NCBI GenBank assembly: GCA_950022295.1 | Contig: OX465598.1 | Span: 344,423,324-344,487,323, forward strand | Source of the DNA: Bromus sterilis | Lineage: Eukaryota; Streptophyta; Magnoliopsida; Poales; Poaceae | Length of the DNA stretch: 64,000 nt | Direction: 5' to 3' | Shown: positions 11,938-22,914 of the stretch, one piece after another | How the letters are laid out: each line of letters opens with the position of its first letter | How positions within the stretch are numbered: position 1 is the stretch's first letter | Position numbers and translations under genes: made by a program | Notes under the pieces: model-generated | What the model was told of the DNA's origin: nothing | Seen by the model: only the letters and a program-made list of their open reading frames with translations | The model's database searches: none

Positions 11938-13743
11938 TGTTGGGGTTCGGGGCAGAAAACACAAATTTTTCCTTGACCTACGATACCCAATCCCAAGACC
12001 TATGCTATGCTGATGCAAGTAACAGACAGAAATAGATCACATACCAGTATGTAGTCCGTTAAGCGGGAAACGTTCCCGCATGAATGTGGTTGGTGTAGTC
12101 GTACCGGCAATCCCCGATGCCGCGCAGATCCACGATGACTCCTGTAGCCACCCGATCCTTGTGGACCGATGACGGGATTACGTCCCCGTCGGAACGTTGC
12201 TGATGAAGACCTCGCGAAACGACCACGACGATGAAGTAGCACCACAAGTGTAGTGCCTCGCGGGATTATACACATACAGTATACCCGACGTCCCTCCGGG
12301 CTCCGAACCAGTAGAGCAGCGGAAAGAAGATGGATTCGGATCCCGATTCCAGCAGCACGATGGCGTGCGTATAGTGGAGAAATCCCCAACCCAGAGCAGC
12401 CTCCAAACAAGGGGAGTCCACTCATAGGAAGGAGAAAGGAGGGAGAGAGATGAGAAACTTTTCTCAAAAAATTCATGATTAAAAGGGCACCCCTACCCCT
12501 CCTTATATAGGCCAAGGAGGGGTGCCACCCCCCCTTCCCCTTCCGGGGTGGGACTAATCCCAAGGGGGGGGTGTGGCGCACCAAATAGGGGGGTGGGCCC
12601 CCTCATGGCGCCATGGCCCATGGGGGAGGACTCCCTCTCCCCCTAATGGGCCCTATGAGGCCCATATGCCTTTTAATTCATTTTTGATTATATTTAATTA
12701 TATTTTAATATTTAATTCAGATAATTAAATGATAAAACATATATTAAATATTATTAAATATATTTTGAACCTTTCAAAATACCCAGAACAACTTCCGGCC
12801 TTCATCGGAACAATTCCGGTCAGCACCGGAACAATTCCGGTGTTCTCTCCAATTTCTCCGGTGATCCCGAATCAATCCTTACTGCGTCGAGTACCCTTAA
12901 GTGTAACACCCTACGGTCCGGGAAACAGCAGACATGATCGAGACAATTCTCATTTGATCAATGACTAATCAATTGGACCTGGTTACAATCCTTGATAGCC
13001 CCTGCGCTTCCATCGAATGAACTTCAATCGTTGTTGGATCCGTTAACCGTGTGCCTGTTCCCTTTGTCCCATGGTACTTTGCTTGTCCGAGGTTTGATCA
13101 TCGGTATCCAATATACCTAGTCCGTCCTCGTTCTCAACAAACAAGTTTACTCGTTCCCGTGATATTACAACTCCGTGACCTAGTCACACGTTTGCAAACT
13201 TTATGATGTAACATCACCGAGTGGGCCCAGAGTACCTATCCGTCACACGGATGGACAAATCCCGCTTTGATCTATTTGCATACTCATCAACCATCTATTT
13301 CGGAATACCCAAAGTGCACCGTTATGGCCAGCATATTTCAGTCAGGCGGTGGGATACAAATCAAAGCATCCTAATAGATCGTAATTACGTATGATCATTA
13401 CGGTCAAAGGATCTGGTCACTACGTTATAGTTATCTCAATGTCGAACTATGTGACTTGATCACATCGCAACACTTCTGGTGGGTGTATGTCCATCATATC
13501 ATTATCCAATGATACGACTCCATTGTCAACAGACGCCATTGTCTCATGATCAGGAAACCTTGATCATCAATCGCCCAATGGACTAGTATACTAGGGTTAA
13601 CTAGGGACCTGGTTGTTTGTATACCACACCTGTATTAATGTTTCCGCTTAATACAGTTCTAGCATAGTATCAAACGTATTATGAACTAATGGAATATGCT
13701 CGATAAAACATATTATATTTGCCTCTAGGGCACATTCCCAACA
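11938..13743 (-). repeat. 5' LTR of copia element Z
   Basis: 1806 bp, partner of 5410-7215. It has a TATA box TATATAAG on the minus strand at 12502-12509. Its outer end (13743) is followed by the TSD GGTGG and the resumed LTR of element E. Confidence 0.93.
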
Positions 13744-14055
13744 GGTGGGACCCACCCAGGCGCCCTGTGGGCGTGGCCAGGGAGTTGGCCGGGCCAGCTA
13801 GGTGCCTGGGCCCCCCCGGCTCCCCTCTGGCCCACCATCTGGTCCTGGGTCCCTCCGGGTGAGTGGATTTTCTGTATTTTTTCTGGGAATTTTCTAAGAT
13901 GTCTAAAATTCCATTTTCCTGCACACAATAAAACAATATAGGCAGCTCTGCTGAAAACAACGTCAGTCCGGGTTAGTTTAGCTCAAATCATGCAAGAATG
14001 AGGGAAAAAAAGTAGAAAAAGTGTTTGGAAAAGTAGATACGTTTGAGACGTATCA
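13744..14055 (-). repeat. 3' LTR of E, right fragment
   Basis: Resumes E's 3' LTR after the Z insertion (13744-13748 is the TSD copy). It is collinear with 50841-51154 and ends GACGTATCA next to the PPT. Confidence 0.85.
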
Positions 14056-14071
14056 ACTCCCCCAAGCTTAG
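14056..14071 (-). other. Polypurine tract of element E
   Basis: The minus strand reads CTAAGCTTGGGGGAGT, abutting the LTR start TGATACG. The same 16 nt recur internally at 15854-15869, and a 13-nt core lies in gag at 19456-19468. Confidence 0.8.
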
Positions 14072-15853
14072 CCTATTGCTTGTCCTCAAGCAATTCAGTT
14101 CAACGAACTGGACGCGACAAAGAAAACTTTGACAAACTCTTTTGCTTCATAAGATTTATATAAGGTGGTACTAAGAAAAGAGTTTAGCAAGTATCAAAAC
14201 AATGTTATGAGGACAATGCACGAAGCAATCCTTCTTTCAAGTGATCAATCACAAACAACCAAAAGTAAACAATATGTTGCCGAAAATCAAGACAAGATCA
14301 CAATGCACATAGCCTGAACATATCATAGTGGTATCTCGCTAGCCTCCATAAGTGAAGCAAAACATAAATGCAGAAACTCCTCCGGAGTTTTAAAGGATAC
14401 TAGAACTAAGAATTTCAGACTAGCAATATCACAAGCATGCAGAAGAAAATGTGATACTTTTGGACAATGCATGTTACACTAAGAATGACAATTATTCTCT
14501 CAATAGTTGGTGCTTTGAAGAAAAAGGGAGAGACTCTCGAACCGTGCCTTTTTGATGGCAAGATTGAAAACCCGTGATTTGAAGCAAAGACTAAACATGT
14601 GCCAAAGCTCTTGGTTTTGAAAACAGAGATAAAATCTTTTGAGAAGTGCAACTTTCCAGTCAACGGTGAACGGTAAAGCTCTCTCAATATCTCCCATGCC
14701 AACCATATTAATTATTTTTTGCTTACACTTTTGTTCCCTTATCCATCCATCGTTTGACGGTCTACGAAACCTTTTATTTTGCCTCAAGGATGGAAGGAGG
14801 TTTCCATCTATCATTAGCAACATTTGGTCCATTTCATTCCATCATCAAGTATGGGGGAAGGTGTAACTCTCTATATTCTTTTTATAAATTTGACTAGTTA
14901 AAACTTCTGTCAAAATATTTTTGGCATGGTAGATATTGATTTTCCCTCACCGCACCATGAGCTTGTACGGTTACAAAAAGGGAAGCTTTTGAATAAATTT
15001 CGAGATGCCACAAGAAAGTCTAAGTTAGGGGTGGCCGGTAAATACCACATATAGGTAGGTATGGTGGAATCAAGTGGAATAACTAGTTTGAAAAGGAGTT
15101 TGGATACACAAGAAGAATTCCGCTTAGTGTGAGCGAAAGCTAGCAAAAGACTGGGAAGTGACCAACTAGAGAGCAATAATAGTCATAATCATGTAGAGCG
15201 ACAAAGTAACATTGAATCGGGCATGAAAGTGATATGACTATTCTAAAATAAAAAGGTCATCAAGGCATGATAGACATTTTAGTCATAAACATGTGTGAAC
15301 ATGTGCCAAGTCAATCCAAGAATTCTCTGAAAGGAAATACCACTTCAATATGTCAAACCATGAACAATGCAATGCATGTAAATCATTTCAACAACACATT
15401 ATGCACTCTAGCTATTTGAGATCAGCCACAAAGAAAGCATGAACACTGGGAAAGCATTGTAAACATAGCACTATGTCGCTACAAGCTGGTCTCTAGAACA
15501 TAAGTACATGCATATGTATAAAATTAGAAACAAGAAGAGTTCATACCGGTTTTCCTTGTTGCTTCCCTTTCGTCTATCTTCGTCATTACTGCCTTGTCAC
15601 TTGCACGACCGAACGTGGGAGATATAATCAAATGCCATCACGGACTCGAGCTGAACTCTGAAAACAAATCAAACTAAAGAGAGAAAGGAAATCTTTTTGT
15701 TTTTTTAAGGTTTAACGAAAGAAAAATAAAAGAGAAATCTTTTTGTTGTTTTTGTAAATTAAAAGAACAAAGAAGAACGGGCAAAAACTTTGAAAAGATC
15801 AAAGCGAACAAAATAAAAATGGATAATACAATGGAAAGGTGAGAAGGGCACGT
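14072..15853 (-). other. 3' non-coding region of element E
   Basis: About 1.8 kb between the extra ORF and the PPT, with no sense ORF of note. It is mostly collinear with 21086-22874 of D. A segment around 14640-14900 differs completely from D (21660-21990), which suggests replacement or recombination in one of them. Confidence 0.65.
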
Positions 15854-15869
15854 ACTCCCCCAAGCTTAG
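15854..15869 (-). other. Internal copy of the polypurine tract in E
   Basis: CTAAGCTTGGGGGAGT on the minus strand, identical over 16 nt to the PPT at 14056-14071. It lies 25 nt downstream of the extra ORF's stop and is also present in D (22875-22890). Confidence 0.8.
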
Positions 15870-15893
15870 GCTTTTCACCTAAGTTGGTAGCAG

Positions 15894-17093
15894 CTACTGC
15901 CCCCAGGAGCCTCCTGCTCCGGGGTAATGGTAAGTCCATGGGTTGTATGAGTCCTCCGGCGCGTACACCGAAGTCCTCGGGTCCTCCCATGAGGAAGGTC
16001 CCGTGTCCCAAGCAGAAGAAGACCCATCACCCTGCTGGGTGAAGGTCTCCCCTGGAAAGGTGGGAACTCACCATGCTCCTCCTCGTCAGGCACAACCCTC
16101 TCCATGGGGTTATGCAGCCGATACTGGTCCATGAACTCATCGAATTGGACATCATTGAAGGACCATCCGTTCCTGCGAGTGTGATCACACAAAAGTGGTG
16201 CAGGTAGACGGATCTCACGAGTAATGGTCTTTCAAACCTCAAAATATAAACAAGGTTACCAAACTGGGAAGTCATGGTAACAAACTTATGCCTCTTCATA
16301 GCAGCAAGATCAAGACTTGCATAAGAAAAGGGAACATCATCAGGATGCGGGGTGCAGTTAAGAGACTCAAGGATAAGTGTGGCGTAAACACCACCAAATA
16401 AACCACCCTCGTAACAAGGCGTCGAGCAATTAAGGCACCCACATTATAATCATTCCTATCAGAGAGGGCGTTCGCATAGATAACGAAATCTGGTGCAGAA
16501 CCGTTGCTCGAGTTGTCACGAGCCAACACCCCTCTAGCAATAAAGTACGCAAAATACCTGATGTGGGGGAATAAAATGCTGGAAACCTTTGTACGCCGGA
16601 TGTCGCTCTCCTCCTGGCTACAAAGGGAGTTGAAGTGGGTCCTCAACTCGGAGGGCTGAGTGTTCATCCTCGCCGTCTGACTAGCGTTCGTCACACCTAT
16701 TATTTCACAAGACTGTGCCAAAGACATGGTTATAAGATTATTATAAATTTTGAACTCGACGGTTCCAACAATATGGTTGTAACAAAAGTTGTTAACAAAG
16801 CAGGAGGTGAGACTCTTATATTGCACCACACGACATAGTGCTAGCCGTGTCAAACCTGCATTGCCTCAAAGGCCATAAAAATCCTCATTGATCCCTGCAG
16901 CTTCAAGAAAATCATCGCACGGATACAACATCGCGCATGTTGGACTTGTGTCTTCCAGCAACTCCAGGGGTACATGATCTTCATTGTAGCTCACCCTAGC
17001 AGCTGAGGGTGAAGCTGCAGCTCTAGTAACTCGATCGGAGCGCTCGGGCTTCTTCTTCCCAAGCCACTCCTTTGTTTTTCCTAGCAAACTCAT
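15894..17093 (-). pseudogene. Extra ORF of element E (unknown, broken)
   Basis: Downstream of gag-protease on the sense strand, in the place where RT/integrase or env-like genes would be. It starts MSLLGKTKEWLGKKKPERSD. It is broken by an in-frame TGA at 16866-16868, where D has a cysteine codon, and by a deletion/frameshift near 16400-16420, after which homology continues in other frames. The intact ancestor was about 403 codons, as in D (22915-24126). Segments such as TVEFKIYNNLITMSL recall the ORF1-type proteins of plant Athila-like retrotransposons, but I cannot confirm a domain; a profile search against the Athila ORF-1 family would test it. Unlike D, E has no intron before the ATG. Confidence 0.72.
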
Positions 17094-17637
17094 TTCAGGG
17101 AGTATTTGCTCAAAATCTCAGCTCAAATGGTGGGTTGTAGAGAGAGATCGAAAATCGCCTCCAATAACATCAAGAACGCAAGAACTGAAGCAGAACTCGT
17201 GTTTTTCGAGAGAGAGAGGAAGGAGGAGGAAGAAGAAATACCTACAGGTGGGGCCTGTGGGCCCCGGGCGCCCTGTGGGCGCGGCCAGGGGGCTGGACGC
17301 CTGGGCCACTGTTCAGCCCCAGGCACCTTTGGTTCACTCCTGGCATGGAAATTTTTATTCTATTTTTTCTGATTTTTTTTGAAAACTTCATTGTTGAAAA
17401 ATTTCCGGAGTTCAAAAAGCTACGAAACTTTCTGAAAACTTGAAGCAGTGATTAGAAATGTGAAGCTTCAAAAACGTATAAACTTGGTACAACAAAGAGA
17501 ATAAAAGCTAAAGCAAATGAAAACATAACAAGCTCTACCTTTTATCTATATAAAACATGTCCACTAGCAAGGTTGATCAAGTCTTACCAACGAACCGGCG
17601 ATATATAGAACAAAAAGTCTCACCTCTTATGAAGTGA
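17094..17637 (-). other. Leader between protease and extra ORF in E, intronless, with LTR-like GC segment
   Basis: On the sense strand this runs from the protease stop through a GC-rich segment and a CT-rich leader to the extra ORF. The 17-nt GGCGCCCTGTGGGCGCG at 17267-17283 also occurs in E's own LTR at 50857-50873, in the same orientation. At the 17094-17095 boundary E joins directly the two bases that in D flank a 220-nt intron. Confidence 0.65.
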
Positions 17638-19714
17638 TCATTGCACCCTTACTTTAATGGACATTGTCCCCACCATAATGGTTTTATATTTGTGGTGCAC
17701 ATGTAGAGGACAATCCGATTCTCCAATCTTCACGGTGTCGATATTCTCTATTGAGTTAAGGCCATGCCTTTTGTCAATCTTCTTCGGAAAATACACCGTG
17801 TGTTCTTTATTATCTACGTTGAAGGTGACCTTTCCTTTATTGCAATCAATAATGGCACCTGCGGTGTTTAGAAAAGGTCTACCAAGAATAATGGACATGC
17901 TCCCATCCTCGGGCATGTTAAGCACAACAAAGTTTGTAAGAATTAAGCAATTAGAAACTTCAACGGGAACATCCTCACAAATACCTATCGGGACGGCTGT
18001 TGACTTGTCAGCCATCTGAAGAGAGATACCTATAGGTATTAGCTTATCTAAAAATAACCTTTTATAAAGAGAAAAAGGCATCACTCACCCCTGCTCCGAG
18101 ATCACATAAGGCGGTTTTGACATAATTCTTTTTTATGGAGCAAGGAATGGTGGGTATACGTGGATCACCAAGCTTCTCAGGAATCTTGCCACTGAAAGAG
18201 TAGTTCGCAAGCATGGTAGATATTGCCTCATTAGGAACTTTTCTTTTATTAGTAACAATATATTTCATATATTTGGAATAAGGAGGTAACTTGTAGCATC
18301 AGTTAGGGGAATTTGAAGAAAAGAGGCTTCATCCATTCACAAAATTTATTATAATGCTCTTCTTCTTTAGTTTTGAGAGACTTACCTAGAAAGGGCATGG
18401 GTTTTTGTACCCACGGTTCTCTTTCCTTCCCGTGTCTTCTTGCGATGAAGTCTTCTCTAGTATACTTCTTGCTTGTATGGGGTGCTTATTCTTCTCGAAC
18501 CTCGGGAGGATCATTCTTCTCCTTATCCTTTTCTTCGGGCTCAACACTGTCTTCAGTTTCAGCATCGGAGGTAGATATGCTGTTAGGAACAACAGCGTGT
18601 TCTTCACTTGTAATAGGATCGGTGGAGTTGTCAACTTCCTTGTGTTTCTTCTTCTTCTTCTTTTTCTTCTTTGGAGAGCTAACAATTTCGTCTTCTACTT
18701 GTACTTGAGAATATTGCTCGATCCTCTTCGGATGCCCCTCAGGATAGAGTGGGTCCTGGGTGTGTGTTCCACCCCTGGTTTTGATGCCATAAGCTTGTAT
18801 GTCTTGTTTGACATTGTTAGCAAACAAATCTTTTTGCACATTAGAAATTTGTTCAAGCTGAGTTTGAACCATATGAAAATGCTTAACAAGACATTTAACA
18901 TCATTAACTGTTCTTTCAAGAACACCAAGTAGACTTTTGATAGCAAGAGAATTATCATGCAACTGACTTTGTATCCTCCTATTAAAATTGTCTTGCTTAA
19001 TAATACAATTATCAAGCTCATCTAAGCATGTGTCGGGAGGATTACCTTTGGGGATGTCACTTTCAGTAAATTCTAATAGAGAGCGTACCTCTACCAAGGG
19101 AGGGTGAGTAGGCTCACACAACTTCTCGATAGGCGGTAGATTCTTCACGTCTTCGGCTTTAATGAATTTCTCCTTAATAGACTTCTTCGCTTCTTGCATA
19201 TCTTCGGGGCTCAGAACAAGGATGCCCCTCTTCTTTGGTGGTGGGGGTGGTTCAGGGACGGACCAATCTTCATGGTTCTTGGCAATATTTCTCATTAGTT
19301 CTTCGGCCTCGTCCGGTGTTCTTTCCCTGAAAACACAACCAGCACAACTATCCAGATAGGATGTAAATTCATCGGTTAGACCAGCATAAAATATATCAAG
19401 TAATTCATTCTTTGGGACTTCATGTCCCGGTCTAGTCTTGATTAAGTCACAATACCTCCCCCAAGCTTTAGGGAGGTGCTCATCCTGCAATTGTTTAAAG
19501 TTATAGATTCTTTGCAAAGCATCATGTTGCATACGTGGAGGAAAATATTTATCAACGAAAAATTGAACTAAGTGCTGAGGACTCTCAATGGAACCATGTG
19601 TAGTGCATCGTACCATGATTTAGCATCTTCCTTCAAAGAAAAAAGAAAAAGCTAGGCCACATAGAAGTTTCATATCTTTTCATCAGTAGTAAATAGGTCA
19701 CCTAACTCAGCGAG
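17638..19714 (-). pseudogene. gag-pro: gag C-terminal part and protease of element E (broken)
   Basis: Second part of E's gag-pro gene; the first part is at 49072-49679, beyond element D. Sense order: gag core (YFPPRMQHDALQRIYNF, KAWGRYC), the FYAGLTDE...SCAGCVF segment, a lysine-rich linker, and an aspartic protease with the catalytic motif ALCDLGAGVS near 18100 and the later IILGRPFLNTAGAIID. Breaks: two nonsense codons near 19650-19670, a -1 shift near 19610, a TAA at 18483-18485, and small deletions near 18080 and 18290. The gene ends after protease (TMSIKVRVQ, 17638) with no reverse transcriptase following. Confidence 0.85.
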
Positions 19715-21071
19715 TGATAACCCACAACTGCAGGGGATCGAGATAGTCTTCGCGGGTAAGATAACCCAATTTATTGATTCGACTCAAGGGGAGCCAAAGA
19801 ATATCCACAAGCTTTAACAGTGGAGTTGTCAATTCCACCGCACCTGAGATACACTTACTTGCAACAATATATTAATAGCAACTGCGATATGGTAGTGATG
19901 ATAGCAACGGTAATAGCAAACAACAAAAGTAAACAACTAGTAACCAGCAGAATTAAAACACTGTAGGCTAGGGAGATGGATGGTTGGGCGCTGCATGGAT
20001 AAGACACATCATGAAATCAACTTGGGGCAAGGCACACAGAAAAGCAAAGATCATCTAGGCATAAATCAAACATTAGGCATGTATCCCACAGGTAGTTGTA
20101 CGTTCTTGCAATAAGAACTTGCACAACATCTTTTGTCCTACCATCCCGCTACGAACGGGGCCAAAATGAACTTATGGAGATTAAGGTGCTCCTGTCAAAA
20201 AGCACCGGAACAAAGCATTAACAATCAATGGATACATGGAAACCTCAAATTATAGTCTATCCCCTTTGGTACCCCAAGCTGTCACCTTTTGGATCGCCGG
20301 TTCCGGACTATAACAGGTGCAAACAACTCATAGATAGGATCAAGAACACAAATATATTCATGAAAACACAAAGGGTTCAGATCTGAAATCATGGCACTCG
20401 GGCCCAAAGTGACAAGCATTAAGAGTAACAAGTTGAAGCAAAGATGATAAACACCATTCTAGATGATAGGCAACATGCCCCCAACAATCTGATAAACTAT
20501 TACATGATCTAACTCATCCAATCCCTGCCATACCCTTTGCCTACAGCAGGGAATTACTCACACATGGATGGAGAAGTCATGGAGGGATGATGGAGTGGTG
20601 ATGGCGATGACGATGGCGATGATCTCCCCTCTCCGGAGGCCAAAACAGCCTCCAGATTAGCCCTCCCGGAGAAGAACAGAGGGTGGCGGCGGCTCCGCGA
20701 CGAGAATTGGGAAAACGACTTCTGTTCTGGGGTTTTCACGTCATGGGAATAAATAGGAGCATCGGTAGGGCACCAAAGGAGGGGGAGCCCCCCAGGCGGC
20801 CAGAGGGCGCAGCCCCACCCCTGGCCGCGCCAGGGGGGCGCCTGGGCCCCCCTGGGCTCCCCTCTGGTCCCACTTCTGGCATCTGGCTCCTTAGGGTGCG
20901 TGGATTTTCTTGTATTTTTCTGGGAATTTCCTGGGACGTCCAAAAATCCATCTTCCTGCGCACAATAAAACCATACAGACAGCTCTGCTGAAAACATCGT
21001 TAGTCCATGTTAGTTTCGTCCAAAACAATAGCAAAAGTGTTTGGAAAAGTAGATACGTTTGAGACGTATCA
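19715..21071 (-). repeat. 3' LTR of D
   Basis: 1357 bp, 21 bp shorter than its partner. The missing bases lie near 21017, where the partner (about 49000-49021) has extra sequence bounded by CAAA on both sides, pointing to a microhomology deletion. TATTTAT is at 20749-20755 (minus). Confidence 0.9.
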
Positions 21072-21085
21072 ACCCCCCCAAGCTT
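21072..21085 (-). other. Polypurine tract of D
   Basis: The minus strand reads AAGCTTGGGGGGGT abutting the LTR. Confidence 0.75.
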
Positions 21086-22874
21086 AGCATATTTCTTGTC
21101 CTCAAGCAATTCAGTACAACGAACTGAACGCAACAAAGAAAACTTTGACAAACTCCTTTGCTTCAATAAATGTATATAAGCATGTACTACGAAAGGAATT
21201 TAGCAAGTATCAAAACAATGTTATGAAGACAATGCACGAAGGAATCCTTCTTTCCAGTGATCAATCTCAAACAACTAAAAGCAAATAATATGCTACTGAA
21301 AATCAAGACAGGATTACAATGCACAAAGCTTGAAGATACTAGAGTGGTATTTCTCTAGCCTCCAAGAGTGAAGCAAAACATAAATGCAGAAACTCCTCTG
21401 GAGTTTTAAAGGAGACTAGAACTAAGAACTTCAGAATAAATAATACCACAATCATGCAAAAGACAATGTAATACTTTGGGGCAATGCACATTACACTCAG
21501 AATGACAATTATGCTCTCCTAGTTGGTGCTTTGAAGAAGGAAGGTGGAGACTCTCGAACCGTGGAGTTTGATGGAAAGGTTGAAAACCCGTGAATGGAAG
21601 CAAAGACTAAACTTGTACCAGAGCTCTTGGTTTTGAAAACAGAGATAAAAAGGTGTTTTGGGATATGCATGGTTTGTGAACGAATGCTAGTAGACAACTC
21701 AACTGCCTCTTACGCTAGACATGTTTTGAGGAACGGCTCCCAAGATGGAGACGATCACATCCCCTTAATCTCCTTTGTTTATCACTGCCAAAGTTTTCTG
21801 ATTTCTCATAGACAAAGCGTGAAGGAGGGTTTGTTGGTTGTGATTATCTTTTGTGAGCTGGGCGCACTCATGCCAGTCCCTCCTCGTATTGGGGTTTGCA
21901 GATTAGACATGCAATCCCGGAATAAAACATGTATAACATAAGACGGTCATGAATTACCTACTACTTCATCATGAGCTAAAACAGAGGCACAAAACAAGAA
22001 TGCTTTTGAATAATTTCGAGATGGTACAAGAAAGTCTTCGTTAGGATGGCCGGTAAATACCACATAGGAATGTATGGTGGACTCATATGGAAAAACTGGT
22101 TTCAAGGATTTTGGATGCACAAGAAGAAATCCGCTTAGTGTGAGCGAAGGCTAGCAAAAGACTGGGAAGCGACCAACTAGAGAGCAATAACAGTCATAAG
22201 CATGCAGAGCGACAAAGTAACATTGAATCATGCATGAAAATGATATGACTATTCTGAAATTCAAAGATCATCAAGGCATAGTAGACTTTTCAGTTATAAA
22301 CATGTGTAAGCATGTGCCAAGTCAATCCAAGAATTCTCCAAAGGGAAATACCACTTCAGTATGCCAAACCATGAACAATGCAATGCATGTAAATCATTTC
22401 AACAACACATTATGTACTCCAGCTATTTGGGATTAGCCACAAGGAAAGCATGAACACTGGGAAAGCATTGTAAACACAACACTATGTCGCTACAAGCTGG
22501 TCTCTAATTCATAAGTACAAGCATATGTACAAAAGTAGAAACAAAAAGAGTTCATACCGGTTTTCCTTGTTGCATCCTTTTCGTCGACCTTCGTCATTAC
22601 TGCCTTGTCACTTGCACGACCAAACGTGGGAATAATATAATCAAATGCCAATGCCATCACGGACTCGAGCTGAACTCTGCAACAAAGCAAACTAAAGAGA
22701 GACAAGAAAATATTTTTGGATTTTTCAAAGGTTAAACGAAAGAAAAAGAAAAGAGAAATCTTGTTTTTGTTTTTGCGAAATAAAAGAACAAAGAAGAACG
22801 GGAAAAAACTTTAAAAACATCAAAGAGAACAAAATAAAAATGGATAATACAATGGAAATGTGAGAAGGGCACGT
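21086..22874 (-). other. 3' non-coding region of D
   Basis: About 1.8 kb without a supported gene, collinear with E 14072-15853 except for a D-specific segment at about 21660-21990. Confidence 0.65.
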
Positions 22875-22890
22875 ACTCCCCCAAGCTTAG
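22875..22890 (-). other. Internal copy of the polypurine tract in D
   Basis: CTAAGCTTGGGGGAGT on the minus strand, 25 nt after the stop of the extra ORF, the same as at 15854-15869 in E. Confidence 0.78.
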
Positions 22891-22914
22891 GCTTTTGGCC
22901 TAAGTTGGTAGCAG

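Larger units (their letters stand above)
5410..13743 (-). mobile_element. Element Z: young, complete Ty1/copia-type LTR retrotransposon with decayed coding region
   Basis: Two LTRs of 1806 bp each (offset 6528) flank a 4722-bp interior. Reading on the minus strand, the order is 5' LTR 13743-11938, a PBS matching initiator tRNA-Met, an interior without any long sense ORF, a PPT, and 3' LTR 7215-5410. The TSD is GGTGG/GCTGG. The LTRs differ at about ten sites by eye, so insertion was recent, yet the pol region is full of stops. The minus-strand LTR start (TGTTGGGAATGTGCCC) resembles Angela/WIS/BARE-type copia LTRs. Family assignment needs a repeat library search. Confidence 0.9.
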
